A DNA stretch of 33,683 bases. Source: Methylacidiphilales bacterium (GTDB lineage: Bacteria > Verrucomicrobiota > Verrucomicrobiia > Methylacidiphilales > UBA1321). The notes below the pieces were generated by a model, which ran no database searches, was not told the DNA's origin, and saw nothing but the letters and a program-made list of their open reading frames with translations. The stretch covers positions 1-33,683 of the forward strand of contig JAJSLK010000034.1 of assembly GCA_021272165.1 (NCBI GenBank), written 5' to 3'. Made by a program: the position numbers and the translations under genes. Shown in pieces: positions 15,130 to 23,292 of the stretch (positions within the stretch are counted from its first letter, which is position 1; every line of letters starts with the position of its first letter).

Positions 15130-15160
15130 TCGACAAAGTCTATCATCTATTTATTATAAT
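15130..15160 (+). promoter_or_regulatory. Candidate promoter for the M14-like peptidase
   Basis: TATAAT at 15155-15160 is a perfect -10, with TCGACA at 15130-15135 as a loose -35 (19-base spacer). The -10 block is nearly palindromic, so it may also serve the divergent aminotransferase. Initiation near 15167 rules out the ATG at 15165 and favours 15213. Confidence 0.4.
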
Positions 15161-15212
15161 AGGTATGCACCGGCTTGCTTCCTCCATCCGATTTGCGGAG
15201 ACTCGCGGGAGA

Positions 15213-16007
15213 ATGACTCATTCTGCCACGAAACGGACGGGCCGGAAGAATTTTCGCGAGGCCCTGTCGCCGCTGCAAAAGACGAAAGCGCCCTGGCTTC
15301 CGGCAACCTTGGGAACATGGAGCGTCGGGCTGGATGATTATGCGCTGGAGCAATATCTCTTCGTTGGGCCGCGCGGCGGCGGCGACTATTTCCGGGTTGG
15401 CATTTTTGCGGGTGTTCACGGCGACGAGACGGCGGGTGTGCTGGCGGCGGTCCGTTTCCTGCATGAGTTGGCGAGCAAGCCGGAGATCGCACGCGGGTAC
15501 GAGCTTTATATCTATCCGCTTTGCAACCCGACCGGCTACGAGGATGGCACGCGCCATTCCCGTAGCGGCCGCGACCTGAACCGGGAATTCTGGGTCGGCT
15601 CGCGCGAGCCGGAGGTCGCGTTGCTCGAGCGGCAGATCCGCACGCTGCGCTTCGACGGGCTGATCTCGCTTCACGCCGACGACGAATCGAGCGGTTTCTA
15701 TGCCTTCGCGCTGGGAGCGCAGGTGACCCAATATGTGGCCGAGCCGGCGTTGCGGGCGGTCGAACAAGTGGTGCCACGCAACTGCAGCGAGATCATCGAC
15801 AATTTCACCGCGCAGAACGGGCTCATTCGCAAGGGCTATCCCGGCATGCTCTGCGCTGCGCCGGAGGTGAGCCCGCGCCCGTTTGAGATCGTTTTCGAGA
15901 CGCCGCACCTGGCGGAAATCGAAACTCAGGTTGAGGCGAACCTTGTCTTTCTGCGTCACGCCCTGGAGCAATACCAGCAGCTTCGCGCGGTCGGGCAGGA
16001 TTTGTGA
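15213..16007 (+). CDS. M14-family zinc carboxypeptidase / succinylglutamate desuccinylase-like protein
   Basis: 264 residues from ATG 15213; GGGAGA lies just before it. A zinc site of the M14 type is visible: 'VGIFAGVHGDETAGVLAAVRFL' (HxxE), the middle 'YPLCNPTGYEDGTRHSRSGRDLNREFW' (NP.G and the substrate-contacting R.D.NR), and 'GLISLHADDESSGFY' providing the third ligand His. The catalytic Glu is likely in 'PRPFEIVFETPHLAE'. The short length and HGDE motif resemble AstE/AspA-like deacylases and M14 'DUF2817-like' peptidases. Whether it cleaves peptides or acyl-amino acids is open. Confidence 0.85.
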   Translation: MTHSATKRTGRKNFREALSPLQKTKAPWLPATLGTWSVGLDDYALEQYLFVGPRGGGDYFRVGIFAGVHGDETAGVLAAVRFLHELASKPEIARGYELYIYPLCNPTGYEDGTRHSRSGRDLNREFWVGSREPEVALLERQIRTLRFDGLISLHADDESSGFYAFALGAQVTQYVAEPALRAVEQVVPRNCSEIIDNFTAQNGLIRKGYPGMLCAAPEVSPRPFEIVFETPHLAEIETQVEANLVFLRHALEQYQQLRAVGQDL

Positions 16008-16013
16008 TGATCC

Positions 16014-16850
16014 TCAGAAGGGATTTTGTCCAACCAATGTCTTCTGGCGGCTGGTGATGAGATAAATCATCGCAAAGGCCAGGAGGCAAAGAATGATTTT
16101 AAAAATAGAGGCAGTCATCAGCAATATCGAGATGGCTTGCAGTTTGGCGGTGATGGCAGGCAACCCTTTCACGACATGCATTTTTGCGTAGAGCGAAAGA
16201 ACCGGGCCGAGAACGGCATGAAGCAGCCAAAAGCCCCACCAGAATCCGATGAGGATCGAGGCGCGTTCCGTCTGCCATTGGGCTGGATTGCGGCTCGCCT
16301 TCCAAATTTCCTGCAGGGCCACGCAGGGATAGACCAGATTGATAAAGGGGATAAAAAAACTTCCCACGGTCATGGCTGGGCTGATCTTCAATTGAGCGCC
16401 AAAGCCCCGGCAATTCACATTGGCGCGATAGATCCATATCAGGAAGAGGATGAGTGTCGGGAGATAGATGGCCATCGATGCATAGCCAAGGACCTGAACC
16501 CAACGGGAGATGACGACAAGGCTTTTAAAATCCTGCAAAAAGGTCTCGATCAGCATGGCCACGGAAAGAAGAAGAAAGGGAATCGCAAACAGAAACGAGA
16601 TGCCCCAAAAAACCAGGAGCACCGTGGTCAAGGGTTCAGGATTTTTGGCGAACTGGTACCGGGTCGCTGGCGCCAGGGCGGAGCCTGAGGCGACCCCGGG
16701 AAGCTCCTTCAGCGGCCGCCATTCGGTCATGCCCTCTTTCCAGTAGAGTGCCTCGGGCTTGAGCAGGCCCTGCCGCAGCATGTTGCGAACCTGCTTTTCG
16801 TCGTAAGGAAGGTGCTGCCCGGTCGCAGTCGCAATTTGAATCGTGCTCAT
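16014..16850 (-). CDS. GYF_2 domain and DUF4328 membrane protein
   Basis: 278 residues. The N-terminus (about 1-55) is a GYF_2 domain ('MSTIQIATATGQHLPYDEKQVRNMLRQGLLKPEALYWKEGMTEWRPLKEL'), a protein-protein interaction module common in Verrucomicrobiota and Bacteroidetes. The remaining ~210 residues have about six hydrophobic segments and match DUF4328 ('LIWIYRANVNCRGFGAQLKISPAMTVGSFFIPFINLVYPCVALQEIWKAS'). Function unknown. Convergent with the M14-like gene, six bases apart. Confidence 0.85.
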   Translation of the reverse strand: MSTIQIATATGQHLPYDEKQVRNMLRQGLLKPEALYWKEGMTEWRPLKELPGVASGSALAPATRYQFAKNPEPLTTVLLVFWGISFLFAIPFLLLSVAMLIETFLQDFKSLVVISRWVQVLGYASMAIYLPTLILFLIWIYRANVNCRGFGAQLKISPAMTVGSFFIPFINLVYPCVALQEIWKASRNPAQWQTERASILIGFWWGFWLLHAVLGPVLSLYAKMHVVKGLPAITAKLQAISILLMTASIFKIILCLLAFAMIYLITSRQKTLVGQNPF

Positions 16851-16875
16851 TTTGCAAGTGGCGTCCGGGAAAAGG

Positions 16876-17748
16876 TCACTTCATCTTCCGGATCAACGCA
16901 TCGGCCATCTCGGCGGGTGTGCGGGCAATGGAGACCCCGGCGGCTTCGAGCGCGGCGATCTTGCCCTCGGCAGTGCCTTTGCCGCCGGAGACGATGGCCC
17001 CGGCATGGCCCATGCGGCGTCCGGGAGGCGCCGTGGCCCCGGCAATGAACGCGGCGACCGGCTTCTTCACGTGCTGCTTGATGTAATCGGCTGCGTCTTC
17101 CTCGCCCGTGCCGCCAATTTCGCCGATAAGGATGATTGCCTCGGTGCCGGGGTCCTCGTTGAACATCCGGACGGCGTCAGTGTGACTGGTGCCGTTGATC
17201 GGGTCGCCTCCGATGCCGATGCAGGTGCTCTGGCCGAGGCCGCGGGAGGTGAGCTGCCACACCGCTTCATAAGTGAGCGTGCCGCTGCGGGAAACAACGC
17301 CGACTTTGCCCGGCTTGTGGATGTAGCCCGGCATGATGCCGATCTTGCACTGGCCGGGGGTGATGATGCCGGGACAATTCGGGCCGATGAGCCGCGCCTT
17401 CTTGTCGCGCAGGCCGACTTTTGCGCGCATCATGTCGAGGACCGGAATGCCTTCGGTAATGCAGACGATGAGCTCGATGCCCGCGTCGGCGGCCTCGAGG
17501 ATCGCATCGGCGGCGCCGGGGGCGGGGACGAAAATCATGGTGGCGTTGCAACCGGTCTGCCGGCGCGCCTCCCAGGCCGTGTTGAAAACAGGAACCTTGT
17601 TTTCCCAGGTTTCACCGCCGCGGCCCGGCGTGACGCCGGCGACCACGTTGGTGCCGTATTCAAGGCATTGCCGGGCATGAAAGCCGCCGGCTTTTCCGGT
17701 GAGGCCCTGGACGAGCAATCGCGTGTTTTTATCGACGAGGATGGACAT
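16876..17748 (-). CDS. sucD: Succinyl-CoA synthetase alpha subunit
   Basis: 290 residues from ATG 17748. It binds CoA and carries the phosphohistidine that relays phosphate between succinyl phosphate and the nucleotide in the TCA cycle. It shows '[31 protein letters not shown]' (15-45; the usual second residue of this motif, G.QG, reads GKAG here), '[11 protein letters not shown]' (121-131), '[11 protein letters not shown]' and the active-site '[14 protein letters not shown]' with His248. It forms an operon with sucC, separated by two VOC genes. An upstream in-frame extension to 17850 lies inside the preceding gene and is not used. Confidence 0.96.
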   Translation of the reverse strand: MSILVDKNTRLLVQGLTGKAGGFHARQCLEYGTNVVAGVTPGRGGETWENKVPVFNTAWEARRQTGCNATMIFVPAPGAADAILEAADAGIELIVCITEGIPVLDMMRAKVGLRDKKARLIGPNCPGIITPGQCKIGIMPGYIHKPGKVGVVSRSGTLTYEAVWQLTSRGLGQSTCIGIGGDPINGTSHTDAVRMFNEDPGTEAIILIGEIGGTGEEDAADYIKQHVKKPVAAFIAGATAPPGRRMGHAGAIVSGGKGTAEGKIAALEAAGVSIARTPAEMADALIRKMK

Positions 17749-17761
17749 AAGCGAAGGAGGG

Positions 17762-18133
17762 TTAGCCGTGTCCCGGCTTGCGTTTATGGACGGTGACCAG
17801 ATTGCCATCAGGGTCGGCGACGACCGCGATGAAGCAGACGGGAGTTTCAAAAGGCTTGTCGATAAAGGTCACTTTCTTCGATTTCAGGACCTCGACGGCC
17901 GAGGGAAAATCATCGACCTCGAAGGCGACACAGGGGCCGACCTTGTCCGAGGGCTTCCAGAAATTGGAGAGAGCAAAGGTGGCCCCGGCGATGTCGTATT
18001 CGATCCAGAAACCGTTCGGGAAGTCGCTGCTGGACGCTGCGGTGAGGCCGAACAGGCCTTCGTAAAAATCGCGGGCCCGCTGCTTGTCGGTGACCGGATA
18101 GCCGATGAAGGCTACTTCGTTAACGCGAATCAT
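17762..18133 (-). CDS. VOC-superfamily (glyoxalase/bleomycin-resistance) protein 1
   Basis: 123 residues, two betaalphabetabetabeta units of one VOC domain: '[27 protein letters not shown]' and '[54 protein letters not shown]'. The PDGN turn and terminal strand are typical. It is homologous by eye to the adjacent 122-residue gene (shared FYE..LGL, WKPS, FETPVC/LETPVC, DPDG, VHKRKPG), so the pair arose by tandem duplication. It sits 13 bases before sucD in the same direction. Reaction unknown; it lacks the HIG(I/V)AV opening of methylmalonyl-CoA epimerases. Confidence 0.88.
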   Translation of the reverse strand: MIRVNEVAFIGYPVTDKQRARDFYEGLFGLTAASSSDFPNGFWIEYDIAGATFALSNFWKPSDKVGPCVAFEVDDFPSAVEVLKSKKVTFIDKPFETPVCFIAVVADPDGNLVTVHKRKPGHG

Positions 18134-18136
18134 AAG

Positions 18137-18505
18137 TTAAACATTGCCGGGTTTGCGTTTGTGAATGCAGATTTTTCCGCCATCCGGATCGCGCACGACG
18201 GCCATGTGGCAGACCGGCGTTTCCAACGGGCCCATTTCGAAGCTGACGCCGTGGGATTTGATGTGGGCGATGGCTTCGTCGAAATCGGCGACCTCCAACG
18301 CCACAGAGGCGCCGTCGCGGGAGGGCTTCCACTGTGCACTTACGCCGATGCCGAGCGTGCCGTTGCCGACGGCATATTCTACCCACGGCACGCCTTCCTT
18401 GAGCATGCTGGGTTTAAGGCCGAGCACCTCTTCATAGAATTTCCGTGAGCGCGCCAGGTCCGTGACGGCATAGGCGGTAAAAGCGACTTCTTCGTAGCGG
18501 CTCAT
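18137..18505 (-). CDS. VOC-superfamily (glyoxalase/bleomycin-resistance) protein 2
   Basis: 122 residues: '[29 protein letters not shown]', '[14 protein letters not shown]', '[55 protein letters not shown]'. A paralogue of the adjacent gene, three bases apart. It starts 6 bases after the sucC stop, so all four genes should be one transcript. Candidate metal ligands (the conserved Glu in 'ALEVADF' and a His in 'VCHMAV') are present here, while the sister has 'VCFIAV' instead, so they may have diverged in activity. Confidence 0.88.
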   Translation of the reverse strand: MSRYEEVAFTAYAVTDLARSRKFYEEVLGLKPSMLKEGVPWVEYAVGNGTLGIGVSAQWKPSRDGASVALEVADFDEAIAHIKSHGVSFEMGPLETPVCHMAVVRDPDGGKICIHKRKPGNV

Positions 18506-18511
18506 AACGAT

Positions 18512-19696
18512 TTATTTTTGGGTTGCGGCTACAACTTTCTTCGCCGCGTCGGCGAGATCATCGGCGGCGATGATCGGCAGGTTCGATTCGGCCAGGAGCT
18601 TCTTGCCCGCCGCGACATTCGTGCCTTCCAACCGCACCACCAGTGGCACCGGCAGCGAGACCGCCTTGACCGCATTGATGATGCCCTGCGCGATGATGTC
18701 GCACTTCATGATGCCGCCGAAAATGTTAACCAGGATCGCCTTCACGTTCTGGTCAGCAACCAGGATCTTGAACGCCTCGGTGACTTGCGCCTCGGTCGCG
18801 CCGCCGCCGACGTCGAGGAAGTTGGCCGGCTTGCCGCCCGCATATTGGATGATGTCCATCGTGCCCATCGCGAGCCCGGCGCCGTTGACGAGGCAGGCGA
18901 TGTTGCCGTCGAGGCCGATGTAATTGAGGCCGAACTTGCTTGCTTCGACCTCGCGCGGGTCCTCCTCCGTGATGTCGCGATAAGCGAGGATCTCGGGATG
19001 GCGGAACATCGCGTTATCGTCGAAATTGAACTTGGCGTCGAGGGCCATGACCTCGTTCTGTTTGGTGACGACGAGCGGGTTGATCTCGACCAGGGAACAA
19101 TCGGTTGTGATAAAAAGATGATAGAGCGCATGGAAAATCGCGCAGGCGGGTTTGAGCAGATCGCCTTTCAGGTCGAGGTAATCGGCCAGCTTGCGCGCCT
19201 CATAGGGTTGGAGGCCGAGTGCGGGATCGACCCGCATCCGCATGAGGAGCTCGGGCGTTTCGTGCGCGACTTCCTCAATGTTCACGCCGCCCCGTGTGCT
19301 GGCGATGACCACCGGCGCCTGCGCCTCACGGTCGAGCACGATGGCGAAATAAAGCTCGCGGGAGATCGCCTTCGACTGGCCCACCAGCACCTTGCTGACG
19401 AGCTTGCCGGCGGGGCCGGTCTGGACCGTGACCAGCGTCTGCCCGAGCATCTTTGCGGCGAAATCGTGTGCTTCCTGCGGGGTCTGGCAAAGATGAACGC
19501 CGCCCTTGAACCCGCTGGTGAAAGTTCCCTTGCCGCGTCCGCCCGCGTGGATCTGCGCCTTGATGACGAGGTCGGTGGTATTGAGCGATTTGGCGACGGC
19601 TTCGGCTTCCTCGGGCGTGCCGGCGACGGCCCCCGGGGGCGTGGCCACGCCGAATTTTTGCATCAACTCTTTGGCCTGATATTCGTGGATATTCAT
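18512..19696 (-). CDS. sucC: Succinyl-CoA synthetase beta subunit
   Basis: 394 residues from ATG 19696 ('[22 protein letters not shown]', the classical SucC start). ATP-grasp features: '[16 protein letters not shown]' (about 45-60), '[10 protein letters not shown]' and '[12 protein letters not shown]' (metal and nucleotide), '[27 protein letters not shown]' and '[16 protein letters not shown]' in the CoA-ligase domain. It catalyses succinyl-CoA + NDP + Pi to succinate + NTP with SucD. First gene of the sucC-VOC-VOC-sucD operon and divergent from the U32 gene. Confidence 0.97.
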   Translation of the reverse strand: MNIHEYQAKELMQKFGVATPPGAVAGTPEEAEAVAKSLNTTDLVIKAQIHAGGRGKGTFTSGFKGGVHLCQTPQEAHDFAAKMLGQTLVTVQTGPAGKLVSKVLVGQSKAISRELYFAIVLDREAQAPVVIASTRGGVNIEEVAHETPELLMRMRVDPALGLQPYEARKLADYLDLKGDLLKPACAIFHALYHLFITTDCSLVEINPLVVTKQNEVMALDAKFNFDDNAMFRHPEILAYRDITEEDPREVEASKFGLNYIGLDGNIACLVNGAGLAMGTMDIIQYAGGKPANFLDVGGGATEAQVTEAFKILVADQNVKAILVNIFGGIMKCDIIAQGIINAVKAVSLPVPLVVRLEGTNVAAGKKLLAESNLPIIAADDLADAAKKVVAATQK

Positions 19697-19809
19697 GTCG
19701 GAAACAGGGATTTGTCGGCGAGGCCAAAACATGCCCGCGATTTCGAAAAATGAACAGACTGATTTTTGGAGTATAAGCACATGCAATGGAGTAGAATATA
19801 AAACATCCC

Positions 19810-22404
19810 ATGCCAGCTTCGTATTTTAGGACACAACCGCCCGAAATGGCTCCATCTCCTGCCAAACCCGAACTCCTGGCGCCTGCGGGCAACTGGGAAT
19901 GCGCCCGCGCGGCGGTGGCCAATGGCGCGGATGCGGTTTATTTCGGCCTGCCTGCCTTTAACGCCCGGATGCGGGCCACGAACTTTACCGTGGAGGATTT
20001 GCCCAGGTTGATGGCCTTTCTCCATGAGCATGGCGTGAAAGGCTATGCCGCGTTCAACACCCTGATTTTTACCGGCGAGCTGGAGGCTGCCGTGGACGAA
20101 TTGCTTTTGCTCCAGCGTAGCGGCATCGATGCCGCCATCGTGCAGGATTTGGGGTTGGTGACGCTGGCGCGGGAACTTGTGCCCGATTTTCATCTCCACG
20201 CCTCGACCCAGATGACCCTGACCTCGCCCGAAGGCATCGCCTTCGCGCAACGGATCGGGATTACCCGGGTGGTACTGGCCCGGGAACTCTCGCTGCGCGA
20301 ACTGGCGAAATTCGAGGAGGCGCTGCCGCTGGAAGTCTTCGTCCACGGCGCGCTCTGTGTCGCCTACTCGGGCCAATGCCTGACCAGCGAGGCCCTCGGC
20401 CAGCGCAGCGCCAACCGGGGCGAATGCGCGCAGGCCTGCCGGTTGCCGTATGAGCTTGTCGTCGACGGGATCAAGCGTGACCTCGGCGACCGGAAATATC
20501 TCCTCTCTCCGCAGGACCTCGCAGCGGTCGAGGAAATCCCGGAGCTGATCCGCCTTGGCATCGTCTCGTTCAAGATCGAGGGCCGGCTTAAGACGCCCGA
20601 GTACGTGGCGACGGTAACGCAGGTCTATCGCCGGGCCATCGATGCGGCCTGGGAGGCGAATCGTCGTGCCATGAACGATGAGGCGCCGGATAAGGAATCG
20701 TTGCCCGGCGGTCAACGGCTACCCGGTGAAGACCGTTACAAGCTCGAGATGGCTTTTTCGCGCGGGCTCTATTCGGGCTGGATGCACGGCGTGAATCATC
20801 AGCAGCTTGTCCATGCCCGCTTCGGCAAAAAGCGCGGCGCTTTCGTTGGGACTGTGACGGCGGTCGGCCGCGATTCGCTCGACCTCAAGCCCGCTGTGGC
20901 GGTCCGACCCGGCGACGGCCTGGTCATCGACCAGGGCCTCGACACAGACAACGAACAGGGTGGCCGCGTCTACGAGGCGACGCCGCTCAAGGAGGGGCTC
21001 GTACGGTTCAGCTTTGAGCGGGGCAAAATTAATTTTCGCGCCGTTCGCCCCGGCGACCGGATTTGGAAGACCGACGATCCGCAATTGAATCGCGAATTGC
21101 GCAAAACCTGGACGGGCGAGATTCCGCTTCCGAAGCATTCCCTCGACTTCATCGTCAGCGGGAAAATCGGAGAGTCTCTGCGGCTCGAGGGAAAAAGCCT
21201 CGATGCCACGGCCACGGTGGAATCGCAAATGCCGCTGCAAAAAGCCGAGAAGCGGCCGTTGACCGATGAAAGCTTGCGCGGACAACTGGGCCGGCTCGGT
21301 GAGACCGGCTTCGAGCTCGGGCGAATCGACAATCGGCTGGAAGGCGACGTCATCATCCCGGTCAGCGAACTCAACCGCCTCCGTCGCGAGTTGGTGGAGA
21401 AACTGGATGCTTTATCGACTAAGAACGGCTGTCATCCCGAGCACGTCGAGGGATCAGTTCGGTTGGATATATTGTCCAGGCGGCTTCACACTTTGGCCGA
21501 AAAGCGTGGCGCATCGGAAAAGACAACTGAGCCACTCCTCACCGTCCTTTGCCGCAGTCTTGAACAGATCGAGGCCGCCCTGCGAAACGGCATGGGCGAA
21601 ATCTATGCCGACTTCGAAGACATCCGCCGCTACAAGGAGGCGGTTGAGCTGGTTCGCGGTCATTCCGGTGCGGCCGATTCGGTTCGGATTTTCCTTGCCA
21701 CGCCCCGCATTCAGAAGGCGGGCGAGCAGGGTTTCTTCCGCCTGATCGAAAATGCCGGGCCCGACGGCGTTCTCATCCGCAATCTTGGCGCGCTCGATTA
21801 TTTCGGTAGCCGTCGACCGCCGGGCAACGGGCCTCCGCTCCGTTGCATCGGCGATTTTTCGCTCAACGTCGCCAATCCGCTCACCGCCGAATTGCTCATG
21901 GCCGAGGGGCTCGAGCGGCTGACCGTCTCATACGACCTCAACGCGGGCCAGGTGCTTGATCTTTTGCGCGCCGCGCCGCCCGCCTGGTTCGAGATCACGC
22001 TGCACCAGCATATCCCGATGTTTCACATGGAGCACTGCGTCTTCGCCGCCTTCCTCTCCGACGGCACCGACCACACCAATTGCGGGCGACCCTGCGACCG
22101 GCATCGGGTCGAGCTGCGCGACCGCGTCGGGCTGCTCCATCCGCTCAAGGCCGACGTGGGTTGCCGCAACACGCTTTTCAACGCCCAGGCGCAGTCCGGT
22201 GCAGCCTTCTTTGACGCTTTCCGCAAAATGAACCCGGCAGCTTTTCGGATCGAATTGCTGTTGGAGGATGCCGCTGAGTCGGAGCGCATTCTGCGCGGTT
22301 ATCGGCGGCTTCTCGACGGTACTGCCACCGGACCGATGATTATCCGTGAACTAAATCTCCGCAGCCAGCTCGGCGTGACGACGGGAACGCTGGCGGTGAC
22401 CTAA
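19810..22404 (+). CDS. U32 family protein with DUF3656, RlhA-like, two Cys clusters
   Basis: 864 residues, starting at ATG 19810 or ATG 19846. The N-terminal U32 domain has '[27 protein letters not shown]' and the U32 signature '[16 protein letters not shown]', with Cys183, Cys190, Cys206 and Cys210 positioned for the [4Fe-4S] cluster known in U32 proteins. A middle DUF3656-like beta domain and a second TIM-barrel-like C-terminal half follow, with a further Cys set (743, 758, 762, 785; '[12 protein letters not shown]'). U32/DUF3656 proteins of the RlhA type hydroxylate 23S rRNA C2501; true peptidase activity is unlikely. A dispersed-repeat-like segment is inserted at 21430-21455. Confidence 0.88.
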   Translation: MPASYFRTQPPEMAPSPAKPELLAPAGNWECARAAVANGADAVYFGLPAFNARMRATNFTVEDLPRLMAFLHEHGVKGYAAFNTLIFTGELEAAVDELLLLQRSGIDAAIVQDLGLVTLARELVPDFHLHASTQMTLTSPEGIAFAQRIGITRVVLARELSLRELAKFEEALPLEVFVHGALCVAYSGQCLTSEALGQRSANRGECAQACRLPYELVVDGIKRDLGDRKYLLSPQDLAAVEEIPELIRLGIVSFKIEGRLKTPEYVATVTQVYRRAIDAAWEANRRAMNDEAPDKESLPGGQRLPGEDRYKLEMAFSRGLYSGWMHGVNHQQLVHARFGKKRGAFVGTVTAVGRDSLDLKPAVAVRPGDGLVIDQGLDTDNEQGGRVYEATPLKEGLVRFSFERGKINFRAVRPGDRIWKTDDPQLNRELRKTWTGEIPLPKHSLDFIVSGKIGESLRLEGKSLDATATVESQMPLQKAEKRPLTDESLRGQLGRLGETGFELGRIDNRLEGDVIIPVSELNRLRRELVEKLDALSTKNGCHPEHVEGSVRLDILSRRLHTLAEKRGASEKTTEPLLTVLCRSLEQIEAALRNGMGEIYADFEDIRRYKEAVELVRGHSGAADSVRIFLATPRIQKAGEQGFFRLIENAGPDGVLIRNLGALDYFGSRRPPGNGPPLRCIGDFSLNVANPLTAELLMAEGLERLTVSYDLNAGQVLDLLRAAPPAWFEITLHQHIPMFHMEHCVFAAFLSDGTDHTNCGRPCDRHRVELRDRVGLLHPLKADVGCRNTLFNAQAQSGAAFFDAFRKMNPAAFRIELLLEDAAESERILRGYRRLLDGTATGPMIIRELNLRSQLGVTTGTLAVT
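21430..21455 (+). repeat. Dispersed-repeat-like insertion inside the U32 gene
   Basis: The segment begins TGTCATCCCGAGC and ends GTCGAGGGATC, the form of the well-known short dispersed repeats that translate to 'CHPE..EGS' in many bacterial genomes. Here it encodes 'CHPEHVEGS' in frame, in a low-complexity linker between the two halves of the protein. No second copy is seen in this window. Confidence 0.5.
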
Positions 22405-22426
22405 ACCCGCGTTCCTTTGGCGAATC

Positions 22427-23143
22427 CTACTGCCCGGGCGCATCATCCTTGGGCTGGTCCTGAGGCGGAGGTGGCGGAGGCTTCTGGCCGGGCATCGGCA
22501 TCGCGTCGAGCTTCTTTTGCTGATCGGTATTGAGGAGCGCTTTGATCTTCGCCTTGGTGTCGTCCATTTCCTTCTGCCGGGCCTGGCGCTGGGTCTCCAT
22601 CTCTTTCTGTATTTGCGTGACTTGATCCTGGATGATCGGCTTGATCTTAGCCTTCTGGTCATCGGTGAGGGTAAGCTGCGTGGAAAGATGATTGAGCATC
22701 CGCTCAGTCATCTTGGCCGGATCGGGCGGCGTGTTCTGAGGACCATCCATCATCCTGGGAGCAAAACCGGGCCCGCCGCCGCCCATCATGCGGGGACCCT
22801 GCATCGGACCCTGGCCTCCACCGAACCCGCCGCCGGGCGGACGCCGATCGAAACCACCCCATCCGCTACGCGGGCCGGGGCCCATCATGCCGAAATGATG
22901 GAAGAAGCGGCCTTCATCGCGCGGCTCCATTTTGCAGCAGAACCGGCCATCGCCTCTGTCACGGCCGCCGAAATGGCGCGGGGACGGTCCGCCGTGATGA
23001 TGCAGAATCACACCAACGAGAATCAGCAAAAGAATCAGACCGTTAAGGCCCAGGCTCACGTAGGTAAGAGTCCAGAGCCGCCCGACGACGGCGGCGGAAA
23101 TGACTCGTTCGGGGGGAGTGGAGGCAGGGGAGGGTTCGCTCAT
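22427..23143 (-). CDS. Spy/CpxP-like metal-responsive membrane protein
   Basis: 238 residues. One transmembrane segment (about 22-47) follows a short cytoplasmic N-terminus. The extracytoplasmic part has a His/Gly/Met-rich stretch ('HHHGGPSPRHFGG', 'RFCCKMEPRDEGRFFHHFGMMG', repeated PRMM.GG) able to bind Cu, Ni or Zn. A helical domain follows: 'LTLTDDQKAKIKPIIQDQVTQIQKEMETQRQARQKEMDDTKAKIKALLNTDQQKKLDAM', with the LTxxQ-like repeats of Spy/CpxP/CnrX proteins. A Pro/Gln-rich tail ends it. Such proteins act as periplasmic chaperones or metal sensors. No cognate two-component or sigma gene is adjacent. Confidence 0.78.
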   Translation of the reverse strand: MSEPSPASTPPERVISAAVVGRLWTLTYVSLGLNGLILLLILVGVILHHHGGPSPRHFGGRDRGDGRFCCKMEPRDEGRFFHHFGMMGPGPRSGWGGFDRRPPGGGFGGGQGPMQGPRMMGGGGPGFAPRMMDGPQNTPPDPAKMTERMLNHLSTQLTLTDDQKAKIKPIIQDQVTQIQKEMETQRQARQKEMDDTKAKIKALLNTDQQKKLDAMPMPGQKPPPPPPQDQPKDDAPGQ

Positions 23144-23292
23144 AAAAGAATCGGTTAAATGACGTCGGGCGGAAAACGCCCTTATAAGAATTGACCCCGC
23201 CGCGAGGCCGCCGGTTACAATTTTTTGTCTTGTTCCAGAGCGGAATCGAAAATCCGCATTGCACCGCGGCGTGGAGCCGCGAAAGTATCCGG

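Noticed and set aside
16843..17796. 317-residue plus-strand frame opposite sucD
   Set aside because: Antisense shadow of sucD, composition Ala/Gly/Asp/Arg without domains.
17762..18505. Methylmalonyl-CoA epimerase assignment for the VOC pair, attractive because of sucCD
   Set aside because: The proteins lack the HIG(I/V)AV opening and other epimerase features, and read as generic VOC proteins.
18518..19753. 411-residue open frame on the plus strand opposite sucC
   Set aside because: It is the antisense shadow of sucC, whose family motifs are unmistakable; the plus-strand product is Arg/Asp-rich with no domain. Such shadows are common in GC-rich coding DNA.
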